Source of the DNA: Olsenella_K absiana
GTDB taxonomy: Bacteria > Actinomycetota > Coriobacteriia > Coriobacteriales > Atopobiaceae
Direction of reading: 5' to 3'
Length of the DNA: 64,000 nt
NCBI RefSeq assembly: GCF_036408855.1
Contig: NZ_JAZGJQ010000004.1
Coordinates: 110,566 to 174,565, forward strand
The notes beneath the pieces are model-generated. The model searched no databases and had not been told where the DNA came from. It was given only the letters and a program-made list of their open reading frames with translations. A program made the position numbers and the translations under genes. Positions 8,018-15,983 of the stretch are shown piece after piece. How positions within the stretch are numbered: the first letter of the stretch is position 1; each line of letters begins with the position of its first letter.

Positions 8018-8953
8018 CTAGCCCGCGGAGAGCCGCTCGGTAGCGGCGCGTGCCTCCTCGCGGAGGGCGAGCGTGCCTCCCTGCTCGACGACGTAGGAGA
8101 AGTCCGCGGACGCCGCGGCGGCGTCGCCAGACGCCTCGCGCACGCGGGCGCGGTCGAAGACGTAGCAGACGTGGCGCAGCCTCGTGCCTGCGCAGGAGGC
8201 GAGCTCGCGAAGGGGCACCTCGCAGGCGGCGGGGTCGCCGTCAGCGAGGGCGAGCTCGAGCTCGCCCTCGGCCTCGAGTGCCGCCGCGGCGACGCGGAGC
8301 GGGTCGGTCGGTCTCAGGCGTCCGTCGACCTCACGGGCCTTAGCCAGCGCGGAGGCGAGGCCCTCGCGGTCGCCGGAGCGGGCTGCTGCCGTGAGGCGGA
8401 TCGATGCGGCGTTGAGCTCACGCGCGACGGTGGCGGCGCGGGTGCGGCGGGTGCGCGCTGCGGCGCGCGCGCCGGTGCCGGAGTCGAGCGAACGCGCGAC
8501 GTCGAGCGCGGCGGGGGCGTCGCCAGTGAGGGCGAGGCAGGTCCCGTACCACACCAGAAGGTCGTCCGCGGCTCCGCGGTCCTTCTCGCCCAGGGCGTCG
8601 AGGATGCGCAGGAGCTTGGCAGGGTCGCAGTCGGCCGAGGCGACCTGGGTCAGCGCCGACCACTGCCGGGAGACGGCGCCGCGCTCGCTCGCGAGGGCCG
8701 CGCCACTCGCGAGCAGGAAGGACGCGACCGCGACGGGCGCAACCGAGGCACCACCCCAGACGACTGCCAGGGCGGTAATGGCGAGCATCGCGCCGATGCC
8801 GCCGACGGTGCGGTTGCGTATGTGCCTGAGCTTGGAACGGTGGTCGGAGGCGACCTGATCGGGTGCGAGGTCCCGGTAGGGTGAGGGCGCGAACTCTCGC
8901 GCCCGCGCTGGGGCGCCCTCGACCGCCTCGTCCTGCCTCTCGGCGCACTCCAT
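8018..8953 (-). CDS. Hypothetical membrane-anchored helical-repeat protein
   Basis: A 311-residue protein I do not recognise. Residues 1-45 are polar. A hydrophobic hairpin lies at about 50-90 (GIGAMLAITALAVVWGG and VAPVAVASFLLASGAALA). The rest is an Ala-rich helical region with features of degenerate tetratricopeptide-like repeats (WYGTCLALTGDAPAALDVARSL, DRARVREASGDAAAASADF). The ATG is preceded by GGGGGAGGGGGAGCC. It is a single gene with its own promoter space. A membrane-anchored scaffold is possible but unproven. Confidence 0.75.
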   Translation of the reverse strand: MECAERQDEAVEGAPARAREFAPSPYRDLAPDQVASDHRSKLRHIRNRTVGGIGAMLAITALAVVWGGASVAPVAVASFLLASGAALASERGAVSRQWSALTQVASADCDPAKLLRILDALGEKDRGAADDLLVWYGTCLALTGDAPAALDVARSLDSGTGARAAARTRRTRAATVARELNAASIRLTAAARSGDREGLASALAKAREVDGRLRPTDPLRVAAAALEAEGELELALADGDPAACEVPLRELASCAGTRLRHVCYVFDRARVREASGDAAAASADFSYVVEQGGTLALREEARAATERLSAG

Positions 8954-9167
8954 GGCTCCCCCTCCCCCGGCGCCCGGCCCTTCCCGCCGCGCGCCGTCGG
9001 TATGTGGACGCCATGGTACGCCCGGAACCCATAGCTGTCACGATATGACGGGCGGGAGGTCGCCCGCGCGGGGGCGGCGGGCCGCCCCGGGAGGCGCGCC
9101 CATCGGACGGCTCGGGTCCACCGGCATGACAGGCCATAATTTCTGGTAGAGTCATCGGCCGCGAAAA

Positions 9168-9196
9168 TTGGTGATTCTCTCAAGAATGTATATGAT
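9168..9196 (+). promoter_or_regulatory. Candidate promoter of the TetR gene
   Basis: TTGGTG (9168-9173) and TATGAT (9191-9196) are separated by 17 bp in an AT-richer stretch about 50 bp before the TetR start codon. Confidence 0.5.
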
Positions 9197-9205
9197 GGAG
9201 GGGTT

Positions 9206-9220
9206 TCTGAGCGTTTCAGA
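9206..9220. promoter_or_regulatory. Inverted repeat, candidate TetR operator
   Basis: TCTGA-GCGTT-TCAGA lies just downstream of the candidate -10 element and 23 bp before the TetR start. That is a usual position for an autorepression site. Confidence 0.35.
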
Positions 9221-9243
9221 GAGTGTTGGAGATGCGGAGGCAC

Positions 9244-9909
9244 ATGGGACGCAACAAGTACACCGAGGAGCAGCGCAACGAGATCATCACCACGTTCCTC
9301 GACGCCACCAGAGGGATCATCGACGCGGAGGGCGTGAGCGGCGTCTCCATCCGCAAGGTCGCCGCCAACGCCGGCTACAACAGCGCGACGTTGTACCTCT
9401 ACTTCAAGGACGTTGACACGCTCATCACCCTCGCCTCCATCGGCTACCTCGAGGACTACTGCCGGATGCTCGCCAACTCCAGCATCCAGGTCGCGGACCC
9501 CGTCGACGCCTACCTCTACTCGTGGAGGCTGTTCTCGCGCCACGCGAGCGTGCGGCCCGACGTCTACCACCACCTGTTCTTCGAGGAGCACAGCACGCCG
9601 CTGGACGAGTCGGTCTCCTTCTACTACAGCATCTACCCCGAGCAGCTCGCCAACATCTCCGACACGGTGCTGGAGATGCTGAGCAGGGGCAAGTTCGAGG
9701 AGAGGAACGCCGCGATGCTCGAGCCCCTGGTCAAGAAGGGACTCATCAAGGAGGAGAACCTCGAGCTCGTGAACGCGCTCACCATCTCCTACTTCCAGGT
9801 CCTCCTCGAGCGCCTCATGAAGAGCGACGAGTACTCGATGTCGGATGACTCCATCTCCGCCAGGATGGAGGAGGCCAACCGCTTCCTGCTGCAGCTGGGC
9901 GCGAAGTAG
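9244..9909 (+). CDS. TetR-family transcriptional regulator
   Basis: A 221-residue one-component regulator. The N-terminal helix-turn-helix is clear: a first helix ITTFLDATRGIIDAEG, then VSIRKVAANAGYNSATLYLYFKDVDTL, the typical TetR recognition region. The C-terminal ligand domain (about residues 60-220) is rich in aromatic residues and not assignable. The ATG at 9244 has CGGAGG four bases upstream and is preferred over GTG, TTG and ATG codons just before it. A 15-bp-stem terminator follows, so it is monocistronic. Its target is unknown; the nearest candidate operator lies in its own promoter. Confidence 0.9.
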   Translation: MGRNKYTEEQRNEIITTFLDATRGIIDAEGVSGVSIRKVAANAGYNSATLYLYFKDVDTLITLASIGYLEDYCRMLANSSIQVADPVDAYLYSWRLFSRHASVRPDVYHHLFFEEHSTPLDESVSFYYSIYPEQLANISDTVLEMLSRGKFEERNAAMLEPLVKKGLIKEENLELVNALTISYFQVLLERLMKSDEYSMSDDSISARMEEANRFLLQLGAK

Positions 9910-9966
9910 GCTGCCAGAGGGGTTCCCGCCCTCGCGCCGCAGCCGGGAGGTCCACTGGAAGATTGC

Positions 9967-10007
9967 GAGCCCCGCCGTCCCCGGACAAGACAGGGACGGC
10001 GGGGCTC
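9967..10007 (+). terminator. Strong hairpin terminator after the TetR gene
   Basis: GAGCCCCGCCGTCCC (9967-9981) pairs perfectly with GGGACGGCGGGGCTC (9993-10007) around an 11-base loop. There is no long T-run. It lies between convergent genes and could act in both directions. Confidence 0.75.
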
Positions 10008-10078
10008 TCGACGTTCGGAGCGGTGCCCTGGGTCGGAACCGGATGCCTGGGGCCAGGTCCGGGCAGCTTGCCGCGAGC

Positions 10079-10456
10079 CTACAGGTAGACGTCGGCCTCC
10101 TCGCGGCCGAACTTGTGCAGGAGCTCGTGGCAGGGCCTGCAGGCGGCGCAGTCGCAGAACTTGGCGCCGGCGGCCTTGCGCTTCTCGGCGTGCTCGAGCA
10201 TCTGCCTGGCGACCTCCTCGCCGAAGAACTGCTTGCCCGTGTCGGAGCCCACGAAGCCGATGAGGTTGTCGATGGTGGTCTGGTGCGCGCTGATGGCGTC
10301 GAGCAGGGCGTCGGTCGCGGCCTCGACGTCCGCCCCCTCAACGGCGACGGCGTCCTTCCAGGCCTGCGCCGCCCGCTTGGTGGCCTCAGACGCGGAGGGC
10401 GCGGCGAGCATCTCGTCCACCTTGGCGCTCGTGTAGTCGAACAGCTGCTTCTCCAT
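10079..10456 (-). CDS. Conserved hypothetical protein with C-terminal CDCAACRPC cysteine motif
   Basis: A 125-residue soluble, mostly helical protein. The C-terminal third contains CDCAACRPC followed by a conserved-looking His-Glu-Leu-Leu. Four clustered cysteines with nearby histidines suggest a small metal site or redox-active centre. The ATG is preceded by AGGAGAAGGGAACGCAC. I do not know a function. It stands alone and convergent to the TetR gene across the shared terminator. Confidence 0.75.
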   Translation of the reverse strand: MEKQLFDYTSAKVDEMLAAPSASEATKRAAQAWKDAVAVEGADVEAATDALLDAISAHQTTIDNLIGFVGSDTGKQFFGEEVARQMLEHAEKRKAAGAKFCDCAACRPCHELLHKFGREEADVYL

Positions 10457-10902
10457 GTGCGTTCCCTTCTCCTACGGGGCGACGGCGCCCCAGCCATCCT
10501 TCTCCTTCGGGGGCAAGCGCCCCCTGCCGACCCTCCCAGTATCGGCGCTTCGGCGGCAGGGTGCCAGTAGGCACGTTGTGGTCACCTTCGGGCGTGGGCG
10601 CACGGCTCGCAGGCGGCCGGCGGGATGCGGGCTGGAAGCTGGCTCGCCGCTGGCGGGAGGCGCGCTCGGTGCGAGGCGTCGTGCGAGACTGCGAGGAAGC
10701 CGGGCTCTCCACCACGGTCCACGGGGAGTGACGTGCGATGATGGTGCAAGGTAGAAGCCACCCGGCCGCCATCGGGCCGCCAGGGAACGCCGAGGCCGCC
10801 GCCAGCCGGCGGCAGCAGCCACGTCAATCAGCCGCCAGCCGGCGGCAGCAGCCACGTCAATCAGCCGCCAGGAGGCGGCAAGCGGATAGGGAGGATACGG
10901 AC
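10457..10902. other. 446-bp intergenic region with 33-bp tandem repeats
   Basis: No credible gene. It separates the divergent CDCAACRPC-protein gene and the transaldolase gene. It contains a GC-rich stretch and, next to the transaldolase, two and a half copies of a 33-bp repeat. Confidence 0.7.
10798..10878. repeat. 33-bp tandem repeat, 2.5 copies
   Basis: Identical units at 10798-10830 and 10831-10863, then a partial third unit to about 10878. Each unit begins with the near-palindrome GCCGCCAGCCGGCGGC and ends CACGTCAATCA. The block lies about 25 bp upstream of the transaldolase start, inside its leader. Confidence 0.9.
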
Positions 10903-11565
10903 ATGGAGTTCATTCTCGACACGGCGGACGCAGAGGCGGTCAGGGACCTCTCCGAGGTCATGACCATCGCGGGCGTCACCACCAACCCCACCATCATCAC
11001 TAGGAGCGGCAAGACCCCCGAGCAGGTATTCTCCGAGATGGACGCGGTCCTCGCCCCGGAGCAGAAGCTCTTCATGCAGACGGTCGCGACCGACTACGAG
11101 GGAATCCTCGCCGACGCGCGGAAGATCTGCTCGCTGCGCGAGAACATGTACGTGAAGATCCCCGTCACCCACGACGGGATGCGCGCGATCAAGCAGGCCA
11201 AGCGAGAGGGCCTCGGCGTGCTCGCCACTGCGATCTACTCGCCCGACCAGGCGTTCTTTGCCGCGATGAACGGCGCGGACTACCTCGCCCCCTACGTCAA
11301 CCGCATGTGCAACTACGGCGACGGCGTGCAGTGGGTCCGCGAGCTGCATACGATGCTCGAGCTCAACCAGCTCCCCAGCAAGATCTGCGCCGCCTCGTTC
11401 AAGAACGGCAACCAGGTGCACGAGCTGATGCTCGCCGGCGTCGGCGCCGTCACCGTCGCCCCCGATGTGGTGCGCGCGATGCTCGACCACCCCGGGACCA
11501 AGGTCGCGGTCGAGGAGTTCACCTCCGCCTGGGAGGCCGCCTTCGGCCGGCGCACCTTCGCGTAG
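10903..11565 (+). CDS. Transaldolase / fructose-6-phosphate aldolase family protein
   Basis: A 220-residue class I aldolase of the short TalC/FSA type, which transfers or cleaves dihydroxyacetone units in the pentose phosphate pathway. It shows the N-terminal FILDTAD strand, GVTTNPTIITRSG, the Schiff-base lysine K85 in YVKIPVT, and conserved LATAIYSPDQAF and YVNRM segments. The length matches the short family rather than the ~320-residue transaldolases. The ATG at 10903 follows GGGAGGATACGGAC. Whether it acts as a true transaldolase or as an FSA aldolase cannot be settled by reading. Confidence 0.93.
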   Translation: MEFILDTADAEAVRDLSEVMTIAGVTTNPTIITRSGKTPEQVFSEMDAVLAPEQKLFMQTVATDYEGILADARKICSLRENMYVKIPVTHDGMRAIKQAKREGLGVLATAIYSPDQAFFAAMNGADYLAPYVNRMCNYGDGVQWVRELHTMLELNQLPSKICAASFKNGNQVHELMLAGVGAVTVAPDVVRAMLDHPGTKVAVEEFTSAWEAAFGRRTFA

Positions 11566-11606
11566 GCTGCACACGGGTGCACGCCGCGCCGACGGCGCCG
11601 GGCGCG

Positions 11607-12260
11607 TCAGTGGCGCTTCCAGCTGAAGAAGCGGTCGTTGTCCGGGTCGAACGGCTCGTCCAGCTCGTCGATGTAGTCGCCGAGGGCCTTGGCGCGGTTC
11701 TTGACGTCGACGGAGGTCGAGAAGACGCTGATGCCGCTGACGATCAGCGAGAACGCGAGGACGTACATGAGCATGAGGGTGCCCATACCCGGGGCCATCA
11801 AGAGCAGGATGCCAGCGACGAGGTCGAGGACGCCGCCGACGACCGCCCAGCCGGAGCTGCCTCCCATGCGGCGGACGACGCCGGCGGACGACAGCAGGTT
11901 GATGCCCGCGAACAGCAGCTCGAGGGCGAGCATCAGGCCGATCATCACGACGAAGACGTCGTAGGTGAAGGCCGGTGAGTTCATCGCGGCCAGCGCGAGC
12001 AGGATGCCGCAGACGACGTCCATGACGCCCGTCGCCAGCGAGTAGCCAGGACGTAGCCAGTAGGGCATCTGCCCGTAGGTCGCGATCCGATAGGTGCCGC
12101 CGACGAGGAGCCCCGCGATCATCAGCCAGACGAGGGTGACGAGCGACGCCTGAGGGTTGACCGTTATCAGCACGCCCAGCACCACCATCAGGACCGAAGC
12201 GACGATGCCACCCCTGTACACGCGCTTCGCGACGTCCTGTGTCCTGTCCTTCCAGTCCAT
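11607..12260 (-). CDS. HdeD-family (DUF308) membrane protein
   Basis: A 217-residue protein with six predicted membrane segments in three helical pairs, the pattern of HdeD/DUF308 proteins. Segments include GIVASVLMVVLGVLITV and PGYSLATGVMDVVCGILLAL. The C-terminal tail is acidic (DELDEPFDPDNDRFFSW). In enterobacteria HdeD is linked to acid resistance; in actinobacteria the role is unknown. The start follows TTAGGAGGAGACC. It is convergent to the transaldolase gene. Confidence 0.88.
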   Translation of the reverse strand: MDWKDRTQDVAKRVYRGGIVASVLMVVLGVLITVNPQASLVTLVWLMIAGLLVGGTYRIATYGQMPYWLRPGYSLATGVMDVVCGILLALAAMNSPAFTYDVFVVMIGLMLALELLFAGINLLSSAGVVRRMGGSSGWAVVGGVLDLVAGILLLMAPGMGTLMLMYVLAFSLIVSGISVFSTSVDVKNRAKALGDYIDELDEPFDPDNDRFFSWKRH

Positions 12261-12509
12261 GGTCTCCTCCTAACTGTTGGCCCAAGGAGCTCGAACTAGT
12301 AGTGTATGTACCTGTATTCACGGTTTCGTATCAGACGGCGGTAATCTACGACACAAACTGGAAGAGTGTCCACTTTGGGGGGAACGGCCGCGGCATGGGC
12401 TCGCGACGGCTTGGCTCGGCCGGTTCGAGAAGGGCCGCGGCGCGACCGGCGGACGCGGCTCGGCCCTATACTGGTGCGGTCAGCTGTCAGCCAAGACGAC
12501 GGGAGAGGC

Positions 12510-13118
12510 ATGCGGACCTACAGCTTCGAGGCACCCATCGAGAAGGTCGAGGGCCTGGACGGCGCCTTCGTGACCGTGCCCCTCGACGTTCCCCGCGTGT
12601 TCGGCGCAGGCCGCATCAAGGTGCACGCGCGCTTCGACGGCATCCCCTACGACGGCAGTGTCGTCTCGTCCAAGCACGACGACGGCACCCGCAGCTACGT
12701 GTTGGGGATCCGCAAGGACATCCGCGCCCGCATCGGCAAGCAGCCGGGCGACGTCGTCTCAGTCGAGTTCGAATGCGCGCAGGTGGACGGCCCCGCGAGC
12801 CTCTACCTCGACGCGCTTCTCGCGAAGGTCGAGCGCAAGGGCCGCACGCACGATGAGTTCACGCGCGTCGTAACGTGGCTCACCGGCTATTCCGACGACG
12901 CGCTCGCGGAGGAGAGGCTCGCCGAGGTCCCCTTCTCGCGCTGGCTCGACGAGGCGCCCGCCTACAACCCCATGGCCGACGAGGTCAAGGGCAAGGTCTG
13001 CGGCGTCAGCGTCTCCGAGGTCGAGGACCCCACGATGCGGCGGGTGCGCGTGCTCGACAAGCTCGTCGACGAGCTCGCCAAGGGCCGTCCGTTGGAGAAG
13101 GTCCTGCGGCAGGCCTAG
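12510..13118 (+). CDS. DUF1905-DUF2200 fusion protein
   Basis: A 202-residue soluble protein made of two domains normally found apart. Residues 1-95 match DUF1905: a beta-barrel with FVTVPLDV, GAGRIKVHARFDG and RKDIRARIGKQPGDVVSV. Residues 95-202 match DUF2200, including KVERKGRTHDEF, WLTGYSDDAL, EAPAYNP, KVCGVSVSEVEDPTMRRVR and the C-terminal LDKLVDELAKGRPLEKVLR. DUF1905 proteins often carry a YdeI-like helical domain, but DUF2200 is usually a free-standing ~110-residue protein. Function is unknown. The ATG follows GGGAGAGGC. Its 3' end overlaps the convergent RpiR-type gene by 4 bp. Confidence 0.85.
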   Translation: MRTYSFEAPIEKVEGLDGAFVTVPLDVPRVFGAGRIKVHARFDGIPYDGSVVSSKHDDGTRSYVLGIRKDIRARIGKQPGDVVSVEFECAQVDGPASLYLDALLAKVERKGRTHDEFTRVVTWLTGYSDDALAEERLAEVPFSRWLDEAPAYNPMADEVKGKVCGVSVSEVEDPTMRRVRVLDKLVDELAKGRPLEKVLRQA

Positions 13119-13972
13119 GCCGCGCCACCCGGGCCGATAGCGCCGGCGGCGCCTGCCGCGCCCGCGACGCCACCCGCGCCGAGCTCGGGGTCGTACGCCT
13201 GGACGTAGCGCGAGAAGACCTGGTCGAACAGGTATGCGACGCCGTAGGTCGAGTACATGCGGTGCAGCGGGTTGTTCCGGCCGAGCTCGTCGCCGATGGC
13301 GATGACCTGGTCGAAGAGCGAGCACACCTCGGCGCCCGGGTTGGCCGTGACGATCACGCGCAGCGCACTCGTCGCCTCGAGCTGGCCGCGCTGGCGCTCG
13401 ACGAAGGCGCCCGAGGTCGAGACCGCGACGAGCAGGTCCTTCTCGCCCAGGGTCCTTATCGCCTGCGCCGCCGGCACCGACTCCGTCACCAGCGGGATGA
13501 CGCAGTGCTCCACCGCCATCGCGCGCTGGAACTCCTTGAGCTCGTTCGCCGACGGGTCGGCCGAGAAGAGCGTGGTGCTGCGCGCGTCATGGATGCCGCG
13601 GACGAGGGCATCGAGGTCGCCCGCCGCCGTGCGCCGGTCGATCGACTCGAAGAGCCGGTCGAGCTCGCCGCGCAGGTCGAAGCCGGGGCCGAGCTGCTTG
13701 TCGGCCGAGAGGAAGTAGTGGCGGAAGACGCTCCACTCGAACGCCATGTCCCTGACCTCGGAGAAGTTGTCGAAGCCGATGGACTGGCAGAAGCGTCGCA
13801 CCGCCGAGCGGGAGCAGTAGCAGGCGCCCATCACGTCGTAGATGCCGAGGTCCGACAGATGGTCATAGTTCTTGATGAAGTACTCGGCGAGCAGATGGGA
13901 GGTGGAGTCGAGCTCGTTGGCGTTGTAGACCTCGAAGAGCGAGGTCAATAGCGTGAGTCTGCCCTCGTGCAT
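13115..13972 (-). CDS. RpiR/MurR-family transcriptional regulator
   Basis: A 285-residue regulator. The N-terminal helix-turn-helix contains YDVMGACYCSRSAVRRFCQSIGFDNFSEVRDM, the RpiR pattern, and a SIS sugar-phosphate binding fold follows (about residues 110-250; ILLVAVSTSG-type strand seen as LLVAVSTSGAFV). These proteins usually sense phosphosugars. The C-terminus ends in a Gly/Ala tail (GAGGVAGAAGAAGA) that is probably disordered. The ATG at 13972 is chosen because GGGGGGAGAAGC precedes it. The adjacent ABC exporter genes point the same way but start far upstream, so the target is not obvious. Confidence 0.88.
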   Translation of the reverse strand: MHEGRLTLLTSLFEVYNANELDSTSHLLAEYFIKNYDHLSDLGIYDVMGACYCSRSAVRRFCQSIGFDNFSEVRDMAFEWSVFRHYFLSADKQLGPGFDLRGELDRLFESIDRRTAAGDLDALVRGIHDARSTTLFSADPSANELKEFQRAMAVEHCVIPLVTESVPAAQAIRTLGEKDLLVAVSTSGAFVERQRGQLEATSALRVIVTANPGAEVCSLFDQVIAIGDELGRNNPLHRMYSTYGVAYLFDQVFSRYVQAYDPELGAGGVAGAAGAAGAIGPGGAA

Positions 13973-14120
13973 GCTTCTCCCCCCTCGGGTCGCGCCGCGC
14001 CGGGCCCGCCCGGCTGGCACGTTAAGGATAGCATGAGGGCCGGGGGCCGACTCGGGCGCGGGCAGCCGCGCCGCCGCAGCCGCCCGCGCCGGCGCCGCGC
14101 CCGCGCCGGCGCCGCCGGCC

Positions 14121-15983
14121 CTACGCGAACTGGCTCTGGTACAGCGCGGCGTACGCCCCGCCCGCCGCGAGCAGCTCCTCGTGCGTGCCCTTCTCGATGA
14201 TGTTGCCGTGGTCCATCACGAGGATGAGGTCCGCGTCCACGATGGTGGACAGGCGGTGGGCTATCACGAAGCTCGTGCGGTTCTCCATGATCGCCTCCAT
14301 CGCGCGGACGATCGCCTGCTCGGTGCGGGTGTCGACGCTCGACGTCGCCTCGTCCAGGATCAAGATCGCGGGGTCGGCGAGCATGGCGCGCGCGATGGTG
14401 AGCAGCTGGCGCTGGCCCTGGCTCACGGCGCTGGCATCGTTCTCCAGCACCGTGTCGTAGCCGTGCGGCAGCGTGCGCACGAAGAAGTCCACGTGCGCCG
14501 CGCGGGCGGCCGCCTCGACCTCCTCGCGCGTGGCGCCCGGACAGCCGTATGCGATGTTCTCGGCGATCGTGCCCTCGAAGAGCCAGGCGTCCTGCAGCAC
14601 CATGCCGAACTCGCGCCTGAGGTCGGCACGGGTGAGCCGCCGGGTGTCCACGCCGTCCAGCGTGATGCGGCCGCCGTCGATCTCGTAGAAGCGCATGAGC
14701 AGGTTGACCAGGGTCGTCTTGCCCGCGCCCGTCTCTCCGACGATCGCGACCTTCTCGCCCGGCTCCGCCACGAAGGAGACGTCGTGCATGAGCGGGTGGT
14801 CGGCGTCGTAGCCGAAGCGGACGTGCTCGAAGCAGACGCGACCGCGCACCGGGCGCGCGAGCGTTGCGGGACGGGCCGGGTCTGGCTCCACCTCGGGCTC
14901 GTCGAGGAACCCGAAGACGCGCTCCGCCGCGGCCAGCGCGCCCTGCAGCATGTTGTAGGAGACCGAGAACTGCGTCAGCGGCTCAGACCCCTGCATCACG
15001 TACTGGAAGAACGCCTGGAAGACGCCGACCGTCATCTGCCCGGCGAGCAGCATGCCGCCGGCCGTCACGCCGATCGTGACCATGCAGAGACGCATCACGA
15101 AGCGGATGCACGGGCCGATCGCGTTGGCCACGAAGTCGGCGCGGGCGCCGGCGCGGGCGAGCCGCTCGGCCTTCTCGGAGACCGCCGCCAGGCTGCGGCC
15201 CTCGAGCCCGAAGGCCTGGACCTCGGTACGGCCGCTGTAGGACTCCTCGACCTCGCTGGTCAGCTCGCCGAGAAGGGCCTGCCGCCGGCCGACCGCCTTG
15301 TTGGTCTGCGCGCCGAACGCCCAGGTCGCCAGGGCGGACGCGGCCGCGAAGCCGCAGAACATGAGCGTCAGCACCACGCTGCGGCGGGCCATGCAGACGA
15401 GCGCCCCCACGAGCATGCAGGCGGCGATGATCAGCTGCAGCAGACCGCGCTGCATGACCTCCGAGATCTTATCCAAGTCGTTGGTCGCGTAGCTGATCGT
15501 GTCGCCCGGCTGGTGCCGGTCGAAGTACGCGAGCGGCAGGCGCGCCAGCTTGTCGGCGATCCGGCGGCGCAGCTCCAGGTTGAGCCGCTCCGCGAAGCTC
15601 GCCATCACGAAGGACTGCACGGCGTAGAAGCCCCAGGCGAGCGTCCACAGGCCGAAGTACTGCAGGATCAGCCTGCCGCCGTGCGCGTAGTCCACCACGT
15701 AGAGGCTGCCCGCGGCGAACGCGCGCTGGGCCTCCTCCCACACGAAGTCGACGACCACCGCGCTGAACGTCGCGGAGGCGAGGGAGAAGACCACGTACAG
15801 GACCGCGCAGGCCGCCGCGACCACGATGCGCCAGCGCTGGCGCCCGGCGACCCGCCACAGGCGGAGGGCCGTCTCGCGCGGCGCCGTCGGGACCATGTCC
15901 TCGTCCGCGCCGGGCGCCCCCGCGCCGGTGCCGGCGCCAGCCGAGGCCTCGGCCTCGAGCCTCTCGTCCTTGTCGCTACTCAT
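14121..15983 (-). CDS. ABC exporter half-transporter, subunit B (canonical ATPase residues, altered signature)
   Basis: A 620-residue half-ABC exporter with an N-terminal transmembrane domain (six segments, about 50-340) and a C-terminal ATPase domain. It has Walker A GETGAGKTT (~413), Walker B LILDEATSSVD with the catalytic Glu (~540), and switch histidine AHRLST (~575). The signature loop is VSQGQRQ instead of LSGGQ. The partner gene has a normal SGGQ but a degenerate Walker B and H-loop. This is the complementary pattern of heterodimeric exporters such as TM287/288 and LmrCD. Its ATG overlaps the partner's stop by 8 bp and follows GGGGGAGGTGCGAGCC. The substrate is unknown; drug, lipid or peptide export is typical. 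Confidence 0.92.
   Translation of the reverse strand: MSSDKDERLEAEASAGAGTGAGAPGADEDMVPTAPRETALRLWRVAGRQRWRIVVAAACAVLYVVFSLASATFSAVVVDFVWEEAQRAFAAGSLYVVDYAHGGRLILQYFGLWTLAWGFYAVQSFVMASFAERLNLELRRRIADKLARLPLAYFDRHQPGDTISYATNDLDKISEVMQRGLLQLIIAACMLVGALVCMARRSVVLTLMFCGFAAASALATWAFGAQTNKAVGRRQALLGELTSEVEESYSGRTEVQAFGLEGRSLAAVSEKAERLARAGARADFVANAIGPCIRFVMRLCMVTIGVTAGGMLLAGQMTVGVFQAFFQYVMQGSEPLTQFSVSYNMLQGALAAAERVFGFLDEPEVEPDPARPATLARPVRGRVCFEHVRFGYDADHPLMHDVSFVAEPGEKVAIVGETGAGKTTLVNLLMRFYEIDGGRITLDGVDTRRLTRADLRREFGMVLQDAWLFEGTIAENIAYGCPGATREEVEAAARAAHVDFFVRTLPHGYDTVLENDASAVSQGQRQLLTIARAMLADPAILILDEATSSVDTRTEQAIVRAMEAIMENRTSFVIAHRLSTIVDADLILVMDHGNIIEKGTHEELLAAGGAYAALYQSQFA

Noticed and set aside
7633..8043. 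Plus-strand open frame across the amidohydrolase operon leader
   Set aside because: No ribosome binding site, no recognisable domain, and it crosses a sharp change from GC-rich to AT-rich sequence typical of a control region.
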